Below are positions 29,160 through 38,042 of a stretch of 64,000 nt of DNA, piece after piece. Source of the stretch: a candidate division KSB1 bacterium (lineage in GTDB: Bacteria > Zhuqueibacterota > Zhuqueibacteria > JANLFK01 > Oleimicrobiaceae); the NCBI GenBank assembly GCA_034506335.1, contig JAPDPR010000002.1, positions 118,990 through 182,989 of the forward strand. Reading direction: 5' to 3'. The notes below the pieces were generated by a model. That model was not told where the DNA came from, ran no database searches, and saw nothing but the letters and a program-made list of their open reading frames with translations. The number at the start of each line of letters is the position of its first letter. The first letter of the stretch is position 1. The position numbers and the translations under genes were made by a program.

Positions 29160-30467
29160 ATGAAAATAGAATTAAAAGCGATTATTGGCCTACTCATTTT
29201 CTCCTCCGTCGTAATATTAGGATCGATAGAAAAAGCGTATGGCCAGTCCAGCACCAATTATCGAGTTGTAAAATATGTGATCGCTTCGGGAGGCAGTACC
29301 CCCCAATCAACTCAGTATCTGGTGAGAGAAGTCATTGGACAGCCACTGAATGTGGGCGTCTCCCAGAGTTCGCAACATACCTCCTCCTCAGGTTTTTTGG
29401 CGCAGGGCAGAACAGTCCCCCTAGCCACCACACTATTGGTGCCAGAAATGTATGCCACCATCACCGAAGCCATGGTTGCCGCCGATTCAGGTTATATCAT
29501 TTCAGTAGCGGCAGGTACCTACCGTGAGTTTTTCAAAATGAAGAAAGGGGTGATTCTACTGAGCCGATCGGGCCCCATGGAGACGATCATCTCTCGGAAT
29601 GGTGTTAGAGATTTGATCCTAACAGCACAGGATGCCGTGATCAAGGGTTTTACCATTGCCGATAACGATAATGGTGTGAGCCAGCCTGGCAACGGCATCT
29701 TCTCGGATGGTGATAATGCGTTGATCTGCTATTGCATACTTAGAAACAATAGCGTGGGTATCTATCTACACAATGGCTCCCAGGCAACCCTTTATAACAA
29801 CACCATCGCTCATAACCGTACGGGAATTTACATGCAGATTAATCCTGCACCGAAAATTTATAACAACATCATCAGCCATAATAGCGAAAGCGGTATGTAT
29901 CGGAATACCGCGCATTCACTCGGAAATCCGATGATTCAATATAATGACTACTATGGGAATACTGCCGATTTCGGATTTTATGGCACCGCTTGGACGCCGC
30001 AGCCTGGTACGGGTGATCTTTATCTTGATCCGCTGCTTGTGGGTGGTAGTCCCGTCGATTATCATCTTACTCCTAACTCGCCCTGTATCGATGCAGGCGA
30101 TCCATTGTCGTTGCTCGATCCCGATGGCACTCGAGCCGATATAGGCGCCTTGTTTTATGATCAAGCGACAGGAATTGAACTCACACCAAACGCAGAACTG
30201 CCCGGCGAGTTTTACCTTTATCCAGCCTATCCCAACCCCTTCAATCCGGCGACCACGGTACGGTTCAGTGTCCCTGAACCCGCTCATCTGACGTTGACCG
30301 TATATGATCTTTTGGGACAACGAGTTTCGCAATTGGCGAAAGGATATTTTCAGCCAGGTTTGTATCAATTTCAGTTCGATGCGACGGGATTGGCTTCGGG
30401 GATCTATTTTTACCAGCTTCAGATGGGGAGCTATCGCGCGGTGCGGAAGATGGTGCTGTTGGAGTGA
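29160..30467 (+). CDS. Secreted right-handed beta-helix protein with sorting domain
   Basis: 435 residues. Signal peptide 'IIGLLIFSSVVILGS', a region of unknown fold ('NYRVVKYVIASGGSTPQSTQ'), then a parallel beta-helix from about residue 100 ('SVAAGTYREFFKMKKGVIL', 'GIYLHNGSQATLYNNTIAHN', 'PKIYNNIISHN'), then the sorting domain 'YPAYPNPFNPATTVRFSV' and 'RAVRKMVLLE'. Such proteins are often polysaccharide-binding or polysaccharide-lyase-like, but no catalytic residues can be identified here. It starts 107 bases after the S74 protein. A long hairpin element follows its stop. Confidence 0.82.
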   Translation: MKIELKAIIGLLIFSSVVILGSIEKAYGQSSTNYRVVKYVIASGGSTPQSTQYLVREVIGQPLNVGVSQSSQHTSSSGFLAQGRTVPLATTLLVPEMYATITEAMVAADSGYIISVAAGTYREFFKMKKGVILLSRSGPMETIISRNGVRDLILTAQDAVIKGFTIADNDNGVSQPGNGIFSDGDNALICYCILRNNSVGIYLHNGSQATLYNNTIAHNRTGIYMQINPAPKIYNNIISHNSESGMYRNTAHSLGNPMIQYNDYYGNTADFGFYGTAWTPQPGTGDLYLDPLLVGGSPVDYHLTPNSPCIDAGDPLSLLDPDGTRADIGALFYDQATGIELTPNAELPGEFYLYPAYPNPFNPATTVRFSVPEPAHLTLTVYDLLGQRVSQLAKGYFQPGLYQFQFDATGLASGIYFYQLQMGSYRAVRKMVLLE

Positions 30468-30481
30468 GTTGTTGGAGGATA

Positions 30482-30585
30482 AAGCATAGGGGTATAGGGG
30501 TATAGGGGGATGAGGTGATAAGTTGAGATGTTCCTCAATCTCTATCCCTTATCCCTTATACCTTATGCCTTATACCCCTATGCTT
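30482..30585. repeat. Long inverted-repeat element (TATAGGGG type)
   Basis: Perfect 15-base inverted ends, AAGCATAGGGGTATA (30482-30496) and TATACCCCTATGCTT (30571-30585), enclose imperfect complementary GGGGTATA/TATAAGG tracts and an inner GAGAT...ATCTC stem. The whole element can fold into one long hairpin just after the stop at 30467. It could end transcription or be a non-autonomous repeat; its core motif also flanks the pseudogene at 25040-25412. Confidence 0.65.
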
Positions 30586-30700
30586 CACTTACACCTATTC
30601 TTTCTAAATAGCAAAGCCAATTTCATTCAGCCTGAAAGGCTAAAGTTTATCGACCTGGATAACTACCCTATTTTTGAAAAAGTTGAAAGGAAGAGCAAGA

Positions 30701-33088
30701 ATGAGAAAACATGTCTTTTCGACAGTATTTATCGCCATCATTTTCTTTTTCCCGCTTCTGAGCAGCGCCCAGAGAATCCTTCTCGTTAAGTACGGCAGCT
30801 CTGCGGCAACAAATTCTTTTGGACTGACAGGCTGGACTACCGTCTTGAAAAGCAACAACCTCAGCTATACCTCCATGGGAAATGGCGGCTTGATCGTTAA
30901 TTCGGAGATAGGGGAATATGATGATTACCGCGGCATTCGTGGGACGCCGCGCAAATTTTCAGTGGGGGAGCAGATTGTCGTCACCTGGTATAATCATTCC
31001 GATGAAGTATTCTTTTTTACAGCGCGGATAAGTTTTACCGATGATGATGAGCCTGATGTCGTCACACCGGATGGCAATTGGTACACCATGCGTAGCTTCA
31101 GCGATTATCGTTACACCTATTCGGAGATTCAGCCACATTCGTATGCAAAGACGGTTTTTAATATCACCGATACCGGCGTTCATAGCACTGATGCCACCTA
31201 TTCGCTGGTAAACATTAACATCTCCGTGGAATGGTCTTCCACCTATCAAAAGCAGTTCTTGGTGTGTGATAAGATTGAGCTGTTTTCGGATGCAGATACT
31301 CTCGCGCCAGAGGCTCCCACTGGGCTGGCAGCAAACGCTGTCTCTGATTCCAAAATTCAATTAAGCTGGAATCCGGCTTCAGATAATGTGGCAGTTGTGG
31401 AATACCTGATTTACATGAACGGCGCCGTCGAAGGCTACTCCCGTTCCAATGAATATACCTGCGTTTTCCTTGAGCCCGCAAGACAGTATAGTTTTTCGGT
31501 AACTGCGCTGGATGCAACGGGAAATGAAAGCGTGCCATCAAAAACCGCAACAGCAACAACACAGCCTTACCAGGGGGCAGGCAGCTTAATCAGTCCTTCT
31601 GGTTTCGAGTATCTCGGAGCATTTGCTTTGCCGGAGGATTTTAGCTGGGGCGGAGACGCCATTGCTTACTATCGTGATGGCGATGGTGGACAAAGTGGCG
31701 CGACTGATGGTTTTCCCGGTTCACTTTTCATTTCCAATCTCAATCAGCCGGAGAACGGGCTGGTGGGTGAAGTCAATATCCCAATTCCGAACATTTCACC
31801 TCAAAAGAATGTTGAGCAGCTCAATCAGTCTGCCATCCTCACCCAGCCGGTAAATATCCGACCGTCCAATGTGAACAACTGGGACTTTGTTGATGTCTGG
31901 CGCTCCGCATTGGAATATGTACCGGAAGAAAGCCGGCTGTATAGCGCCTGGAGCTATTACTATACAGTCACCGGCGAAAAACATGTGTGTATCAGTTGTT
32001 GCGACGCCGCGAATTTATCAGGAAGCACGAAGTATGGCGCCTGGTATGTGGGGAATGCTGCTCAACCGCCGATAGATGCCATGATCAGCGATTGGCTGTT
32101 TTCTGCGCCGCAATCATGGGCTGACGCCAATTCCTCGGGCCGAAATCTTATTACAGGAAGATACCGCGAGGGGGGGTTAAGCGGACTTGGTCCCACGATG
32201 TATGCGTTTTCCCGTGTGGGATCGACTCCGCCGGCAGCCAATAGCGCCTTGCCAATTACCACGCTCCTCGAATATGGCTCAGTGGAAGGCGTGGATGATT
32301 ATACTTTCCCCAACGCCATTGATGGCTATAAGCACAGCGATGATTGGCGGGAGGCACTGTGGCTGACGGCAGAACAACAACAGGCGGTCGTCATCATCGG
32401 TAATAAGGCGCTGGGGCATAACTGGTACGGTTACCACGGTGAACAGATGCGCCATGATTGGGTCATCGCCGATGTGCCCTATCCTGACTTTTGGGAAACA
32501 GATCCCGACGGCAAAGGCTGGCGCGCTCACGTTAAACAGCCTATGATCATTTTCTATAACCCCGATGATCTCGCAAAAGTAGCCAAAGGTCAAATGAATA
32601 GTTATGAGCCTCAGCCGTACGCGGCGTTACGATTTTCCAGAGATATCTTTTTTGGCAAAGATCAGGAAATTGTTTCGGCGACGTGTGACCCACAAAACAG
32701 GCTGCTTTATGTGACTGAATTTGTGCGGGAGTTAGAAGGCCGGCTGATCATTCATGCATGGCGATTCAATCCGGTCACCGTTTCAGTGGACTTCGAAGAA
32801 CAAGTCCCATTGGAATTCAGGCTCAATCAGAATTATCCCAATCCGTTTAATCCGAAGACAACAATTCGCTATCAGCTTCCAGTCGTCAGCCAGGTTCAAT
32901 TGAAAATCTATAATCTACGGGGACAGGAAATCAAGACACTGGTGGATGAATTTCAAGCGCCGGGAATAAAATCGGTGAGTTGGGATGGATTTGATGCACA
33001 AGGCAAAAGAGCAGCCTCGGGGATTTATGTGTATCGGCTGAGGGCGGGTCAGTTTTCAATGTCAAAAACAATGCTGTTCATTCAGTAG
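30701..33088 (+). CDS. Large secreted protein with fibronectin type III domain and sorting domain
   Basis: 795 residues from ATG 30701, which follows an AAAGGAAGAG ribosome site; a TTG at 30674 is unlikely. Order: signal peptide ('TVFIAIIFFFPLLSSAQ'), a beta-rich N-terminal domain to about 190, a fibronectin type III domain at about 205-295 ('APTGLAANAVSDSKIQLSWN'), a 350-residue domain I do not recognise ('FEYLGAFALPEDFSWGGDAI' to 'RLLYVTEF'), and the sorting domain 'LNQNYPNPFNPKTTIRYQL'. The unknown domain may be a propeller. Surface location is inferred from the tail. The last 260 bases are almost identical in DNA to the end of the next gene. Confidence 0.8.
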   Translation: MRKHVFSTVFIAIIFFFPLLSSAQRILLVKYGSSAATNSFGLTGWTTVLKSNNLSYTSMGNGGLIVNSEIGEYDDYRGIRGTPRKFSVGEQIVVTWYNHSDEVFFFTARISFTDDDEPDVVTPDGNWYTMRSFSDYRYTYSEIQPHSYAKTVFNITDTGVHSTDATYSLVNINISVEWSSTYQKQFLVCDKIELFSDADTLAPEAPTGLAANAVSDSKIQLSWNPASDNVAVVEYLIYMNGAVEGYSRSNEYTCVFLEPARQYSFSVTALDATGNESVPSKTATATTQPYQGAGSLISPSGFEYLGAFALPEDFSWGGDAIAYYRDGDGGQSGATDGFPGSLFISNLNQPENGLVGEVNIPIPNISPQKNVEQLNQSAILTQPVNIRPSNVNNWDFVDVWRSALEYVPEESRLYSAWSYYYTVTGEKHVCISCCDAANLSGSTKYGAWYVGNAAQPPIDAMISDWLFSAPQSWADANSSGRNLITGRYREGGLSGLGPTMYAFSRVGSTPPAANSALPITTLLEYGSVEGVDDYTFPNAIDGYKHSDDWREALWLTAEQQQAVVIIGNKALGHNWYGYHGEQMRHDWVIADVPYPDFWETDPDGKGWRAHVKQPMIIFYNPDDLAKVAKGQMNSYEPQPYAALRFSRDIFFGKDQEIVSATCDPQNRLLYVTEFVRELEGRLIIHAWRFNPVTVSVDFEEQVPLEFRLNQNYPNPFNPKTTIRYQLPVVSQVQLKIYNLRGQEIKTLVDEFQAPGIKSVSWDGFDAQGKRAASGIYVYRLRAGQFSMSKTMLFIQ

Positions 33089-33114
33089 CCAAGCACCTTA
33101 TGGGAGAACCGAAC

Positions 33115-35259
33115 ATGAACAGATACCTCATTACCATAGTCATACTTCTCATGGTTATCGCGCCAGTCCGGGCGCAGGGCAGCCAAAATTGCACCCTCAT
33201 CGGTCGCTGGGCAAAGGGACCATGCGAAGCCATAGCAGTGGTGGACAATATTGCCTATTTCGGAAATGGCGGGTATCTGGAGATTGTGGATTTCACCAAT
33301 CCGCAAAGCCCGCTGGAATTATCACGCCTACTTATGCCATCAGCGGTTGAAGGCATCGTCGTCAAAGACAACTATGCTCTCATCGCCACTATGCATGGCG
33401 GATTGCGAATAATTGATGTGACAAATCCTTCACAGGCAACCGAAATCGGGTTTCTAGGAGTAGAGGGTATCGTATGGAAAGTCGCGGTGAGCGGCGATTA
33501 TGCTTATGTCGCCAATCATGGTCTGGGACTGCGCATCATCGACATATCCGACCCTGCCCATCCGCTTGAAGTAACGTCATTTGAGACTCATTCCCTGGCA
33601 AGAGATGTGGCTGTACAAGGAAATTATGTATACGTGGCGGATGGCTCCGCCGGGCTCGTGGTGATCGATGTGTCAAATCCTGTCAGCCCATTAGAAGTTG
33701 GTCAGCTAAGAACAAATTATGCCCATGGCGTTGTTGTGAAGGATACCTTAGCCTTTATTGCCGATGCTACAGAGGGATTAAAGATCATCAACATCAAAAA
33801 TCCTGCCAACTTATCCCAGATCAGCTCGTTCGATACTTGGTGGGCGTCTGACATTGCACTAAACGGGAATTTAGCGTATGTGGCAGATAGTGATAGCGGC
33901 GTGAGGATAATTGACATTTCCAATCCCGCCAATTTGACGGAAGTCGGTTCTTTTAACAACTTGGCCCGTGCCTATGACGTCGCAGTAACTAATGGACGTG
34001 CGTATGTGGCGAATGATTATCAGGGTCTGCGGGTACTGAATGTCACCGATCCGGCACACCTATCAGAAATGGGCTATTTCGACACGGGCAGCGAGGCTTT
34101 TGACGTCGTCGTGGACGGTGATTACGCTTACGTGGCTGATTATCGCGATGGCTTATATATCATTGATATTTCCGATCGCACCAAGCCGATGGATGTTGGT
34201 TCTTTGCAAATGAGTTCTTACTGTTTTGGTATTGCCAAAAAAGGCGACTATGTTTATATCGCTAACTATGCCAACGGATTACGAGTGGTCGATGTTTCAA
34301 ATCCGCGTAGCCCATTCGAAATCGGCGCTTTTGATACCCAAGGTTACACTCAGAGAGTCACCATCAGCGGCGATTACGCTTATGTGGCAGACTGGAGCAA
34401 CGGCATGCGGATCATCGATATCACTAATCCCGCCAGTCCTGCGGAAATTGGTTTTTTTGATACCAACGGCAACGCTCAAAATATTACCGTAAGCGATTCC
34501 ATTGCCTACATTGCCGATCAGCAGGAGGGCGTTCGCATTGTCGATATATCCAATCCTGCGCTTCCTTTTGAAGTTGGCTTCTTTAATACAGCGGGCTATA
34601 CACATGAAGTCGCCGTGAAGGATAATTATGCCTATGTCGCTGATGGATATGGTAGAAACGGTGGTTTCCGGGTACTCGACATTTCCAATATCGCAAATCC
34701 TACTGAAGTGGCTTTCTGGAAAACCGACAACAACACAGTTGGCATCGCACTTTCTGGCCATTACGTCTATCTGGCGGATCTTTCAGGCGGACTGCGAATC
34801 TTTGATGTAGCGAATCCATTGAATCCGCTGGAGGTGGGCTATTACCAGACAGGTGTCGCTGTCAACGACGTTAAAATCGATGATAACTATATCTACCTTG
34901 CCGATAGCAACGATGGGCTCTACATTATCCGCTTTAACGCACCGACGGCGGTGAAAGAAAATGCCACCTCGATTGCACCGGCTGAATTTGTATTACAGCA
35001 GAATTATCCCAATCCATTTAATCCGAAGACAACAATTCGCTTTCAGCTTCCAGCCCTCAGCCAGGTTCAATTGAAAATCTATAATCTACAGGGACAGGAA
35101 ATCAAGACGCTGGTCGATGAAGTTCAAACGGCGGGCATGAGGACGGTTGTCTGGGATGGATTGGATGCACAGGGCAAAAGAGCGACCTCGGGCATTTATG
35201 TGTGTCGCTTGACAGCCGGTCAATTTTCGACGGTAAAAAAGATGCTATTAATCCAGTGA
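33115..35259 (+). CDS. LVIVD-repeat beta-propeller surface protein with sorting domain
   Basis: 714 residues from ATG 33115, supported by GGGAGA at 33102-33107; the ATG at 33100 would place that site inside the gene. A signal peptide ('IVILLMVIAPVRAQ') is followed by about 14 LVIVD repeats of about 43 residues ('DYAYVANHGLGLRIIDISDP' is one), a propeller family of unknown ligand, and the sorting domain 'LQQNYPNPFNPKTTIRFQL' with terminal 'VKKMLLIQ'. Repeats are regular and the frame is intact, unlike the Asp-box gene at 16.4 kb. It belongs to a run of same-strand secreted-protein genes. Confidence 0.87.
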   Translation: MNRYLITIVILLMVIAPVRAQGSQNCTLIGRWAKGPCEAIAVVDNIAYFGNGGYLEIVDFTNPQSPLELSRLLMPSAVEGIVVKDNYALIATMHGGLRIIDVTNPSQATEIGFLGVEGIVWKVAVSGDYAYVANHGLGLRIIDISDPAHPLEVTSFETHSLARDVAVQGNYVYVADGSAGLVVIDVSNPVSPLEVGQLRTNYAHGVVVKDTLAFIADATEGLKIINIKNPANLSQISSFDTWWASDIALNGNLAYVADSDSGVRIIDISNPANLTEVGSFNNLARAYDVAVTNGRAYVANDYQGLRVLNVTDPAHLSEMGYFDTGSEAFDVVVDGDYAYVADYRDGLYIIDISDRTKPMDVGSLQMSSYCFGIAKKGDYVYIANYANGLRVVDVSNPRSPFEIGAFDTQGYTQRVTISGDYAYVADWSNGMRIIDITNPASPAEIGFFDTNGNAQNITVSDSIAYIADQQEGVRIVDISNPALPFEVGFFNTAGYTHEVAVKDNYAYVADGYGRNGGFRVLDISNIANPTEVAFWKTDNNTVGIALSGHYVYLADLSGGLRIFDVANPLNPLEVGYYQTGVAVNDVKIDDNYIYLADSNDGLYIIRFNAPTAVKENATSIAPAEFVLQQNYPNPFNPKTTIRFQLPALSQVQLKIYNLQGQEIKTLVDEVQTAGMRTVVWDGLDAQGKRATSGIYVCRLTAGQFSTVKKMLLIQ

Positions 35260-35574
35260 GAAAAAGCAGCAAAGAAACCTGGCCAAGGCCGCAGATCCGT
35301 TTTCGGCCGATTTAAGATCCTTGCCAGGCTAATCCTTGGGACATTTTTCATAGCCAAGCTTCCGAGTGTGGTTAAGTAAATAAAATGGACACAGAAGCAG
35401 AACTCTTACAGAAATCGATTAAAAGACTCTTTTGTGAGCGTTCAACTTATGGGAGCGAGAATTTTTGCTTCAGAGGCAGGTATGTTTAACCAGTTCATGT
35501 TAACAAAATCACCGTTAGGCCGGGCACATTACTCAGTTCCAGTGTGAGTATCTCCCTGAGCCAAAACCATTATC
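35260..35574 (+). other. 315-base intergenic stretch, nothing recognised
   Basis: No gene, terminator or clear promoter was recognised. The signal peptide expected for the next gene is not present in any frame here. A lone GTTAGGC at 35514-35520 resembles an integron core site but has no partner. Confidence 0.45.
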
Positions 35575-38025
35575 GTGAAAAAAACAACTAAGCCGATGAT
35601 CAATGACTCAAAAATAGACGATGATACGGGCACTGAAGATCAGGAACCGCCCGCGATAGCCATGAATAAGTATGGGTATGCAGTCCCCTGCCGGCAGGAT
35701 CATCGGAATGGCAATTCTGATATTTACGCCCAGATAATTGGTCCTAACGCCTTGTCAAAGGAGATGTTAAGGTTAATGCTGATGATGGTACCGAATCTCA
35801 GACGCATCCTGATGTTGCCGTTGACAGTCAGGGAACATTTTGTCATCGTCTGGGAAGATTATCGTCATGGCTACGATGACGTCGATATTTACGCCCAACG
35901 CTTCGAAGCCAATGGTCAAGCGATTGGCGCAAGTTTTGAGGTCTGGGCCGATACCGGAGAAACGAGACAGCATTTTGCAGCAATTGCCATGGACGGAAAG
36001 GGTACCTTTATCGTCTGCTGGCAAAACAATAGCTACCCCTATGGTGTTTGTCATCAACCATTCGATCGGCAAGCAAATCGAGAGCACATTGAAGATTCAA
36101 TGGTAACTGAAGTTTCAGGTAGCTATCATGATGCAACAGTTGACATGAATGAACACGGAAATTTTGTGATTTGTTGGGTGGACGATCGCTCCATGGATGA
36201 AGTTTATGCGCAGCGCTTTGATAGGAGCGGTACAAAGCTGGGCGGCGATTCTGAGGTGAGCACCCATCCGGCACAAGATCGCAATACTAGTAATCCGGCT
36301 GTTGTACTTCAAATCAATGGCGATTCCATGATCTGCTGGAATTATCTGGGAGATCAGAACATTCATGGACAACTATATGATAAGAACGGCGCAGCGATCC
36401 GAGAGGTAGTCCGGGTGAATAGTACTGCTGGCTCTTCTGAATATCATAATCAACCAGCCATCGCGGCTACTTCAAACAATGGTCATAGCATTGTCTGGGA
36501 GACGAGCCGAGGAGGTGATTGGGACATCTATCGTCAGAATTTTGATAGCGCGGGAAATCCTATTGGCAGTAACTTTGGAGTTAGTGATCCAACACGCGGA
36601 CAACAAAACGCTTGTATTGCTCGCGATGAACGGGGTATTGCTATCATTGCCTGGCAGGATGAGCGCAATGACAATAAAGATATTTATGCGACTGCCAGTT
36701 TTCCAGCTACGCGACTGAATCTCACAGCTGGCAGCGCTTTTCTTAGCATCGTACCGCTAAGCTGGGATAGTATTTATGCCACCACTGGGGTTACGGCTTA
36801 TAGTATCTATCGCAGCATTGTTTCTGATGGACCTTATACCCTGCTGACCTCAGTAAATGTCGCTGACCGTGGGCCTCTCGACACACTTATGCGCGATTGG
36901 ATTGATACCAGCCTCACCAACGAAGCCACTTTCTATTATTTGGTTCGAACTGTGGCTTTGGGTTGGGAGGGTCCATTTTCAAAAGAAGCCAGAGCCACAC
37001 CGTCAAGCTCGGGATTTGTTATTCACTCATCATGGGCAAGAACCCTGCCCACCATGGATGGGCAGATGACCGCTGGCGAATGGGATGAGGCATCGGGAAC
37101 TAATACCGCTAATGCGTTAACTCCGGCGGCTATCGCCCTTCATGTTGAAAATGGTGACGCTCACCTCTATTTGGCAATTTATGATTCCAACGCTGACGAC
37201 CTGAATCTCGGTACTATGGTGAGGACTCTATTTGATGAAGAGCATAATAAGACCTGGGATGAAGCCAGTCCCAGCAAAGAAGGAGCAATCACCATCGGCG
37301 AGACCACAGATTATTCTCTCGGCTATTGGGGGACTTATCCCAATAGCATCAGCGTAGATAACCCGGTATTAGCCGATGGGATTGAAAAGGGCGGCTCTGA
37401 CGACCTCGACCATGGGCAATATGAAGTCGCCTTTGATTTAACGACCAGTCCTATAAATGCAGCACCAGGCGCTACTATCGGTTTTGCCATCTGGATTGTT
37501 GCTCCCGGCAATTTCTATGCTTATCAATACGGTAATGCCGCCGGTTGGCCTGCAGGGGCGCTCTGGGAATCAGCTGCCACCTTGGGCGATCTAGCACTGG
37601 CGGACAACACTGATGTTCAGGAACGTCACGGCTCAACAGCATTACCATTCGCATTGCGGAAGAATTACCCCAATCCTTTCAATTCCGAAACCGTGGTTGA
37701 ATACCAATTGCCGCGAGCCTTGGAGGTGGAGATCAGTATCTTCTATCTCCAAGGGCAAGAGGTGGTCACATTGACACAAGATTATCAAACCACTGGCTAT
37801 CACAAAGTAAAATGGGACGGAATAGACGAAGCAGGTCAGCCTGTAGCCAGTAGCTTGTATTTGTCTCGGTTGCAGGCTGGTAACTTTGCACAAGTAAATA
37901 AACTGATGCTCCTACCCTCTAAGATCATTGACACGTCAGCCTTTGGTTCTGCCGGGACCCAGATCCGTTCCTTAACCTCGGCTTTTCGTAAGACTTTGCA
38001 TGGCTATCTATGGGACAAGGAATAA
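35575..38025 (+). CDS. Propeller/CBM9-like surface protein lacking a signal peptide, with compensated frameshift
   Basis: 816 residues. The N-terminus begins abruptly inside a propeller repeat ('INDSKIDDDTGTEDQEPPAI') that aligns with residue 45 onward of the next gene; a TGA lies six codons upstream, so the signal peptide is missing. Between 35757 and 35841 the frame is wrong: the alternative frame reads 'GDVKVNADDGTESQTHP' and 'DVAVDSQGTF', restoring the repeat. One A short in the run at 35757-35759 and one T extra at 35838-35841 explain it. Then come five or six 'FVIVWEDYRHG'-type repeats, a fibronectin-like domain, a CBM9-like domain ('PTMDGQMTAGEWDEASG') and the sorting domain 'LRKNYPNPFNSETVVEYQL'. 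Possibly a decaying paralogue. Confidence 0.65.
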   Translation: MKKTTKPMINDSKIDDDTGTEDQEPPAIAMNKYGYAVPCRQDHRNGNSDIYAQIIGPNALSKEMLRLMLMMVPNLRRILMLPLTVREHFVIVWEDYRHGYDDVDIYAQRFEANGQAIGASFEVWADTGETRQHFAAIAMDGKGTFIVCWQNNSYPYGVCHQPFDRQANREHIEDSMVTEVSGSYHDATVDMNEHGNFVICWVDDRSMDEVYAQRFDRSGTKLGGDSEVSTHPAQDRNTSNPAVVLQINGDSMICWNYLGDQNIHGQLYDKNGAAIREVVRVNSTAGSSEYHNQPAIAATSNNGHSIVWETSRGGDWDIYRQNFDSAGNPIGSNFGVSDPTRGQQNACIARDERGIAIIAWQDERNDNKDIYATASFPATRLNLTAGSAFLSIVPLSWDSIYATTGVTAYSIYRSIVSDGPYTLLTSVNVADRGPLDTLMRDWIDTSLTNEATFYYLVRTVALGWEGPFSKEARATPSSSGFVIHSSWARTLPTMDGQMTAGEWDEASGTNTANALTPAAIALHVENGDAHLYLAIYDSNADDLNLGTMVRTLFDEEHNKTWDEASPSKEGAITIGETTDYSLGYWGTYPNSISVDNPVLADGIEKGGSDDLDHGQYEVAFDLTTSPINAAPGATIGFAIWIVAPGNFYAYQYGNAAGWPAGALWESAATLGDLALADNTDVQERHGSTALPFALRKNYPNPFNSETVVEYQLPRALEVEISIFYLQGQEVVTLTQDYQTTGYHKVKWDGIDEAGQPVASSLYLSRLQAGNFAQVNKLMLLPSKIIDTSAFGSAGTQIRSLTSAFRKTLHGYLWDKE

Positions 38026-38042
38026 CCATGAGGAGCTATACC

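Noticed and set aside
35514..35520. GTTAGGC, an integron core-like heptamer
   Set aside because: No complementary partner or arms nearby; expected by chance in 64 kb.
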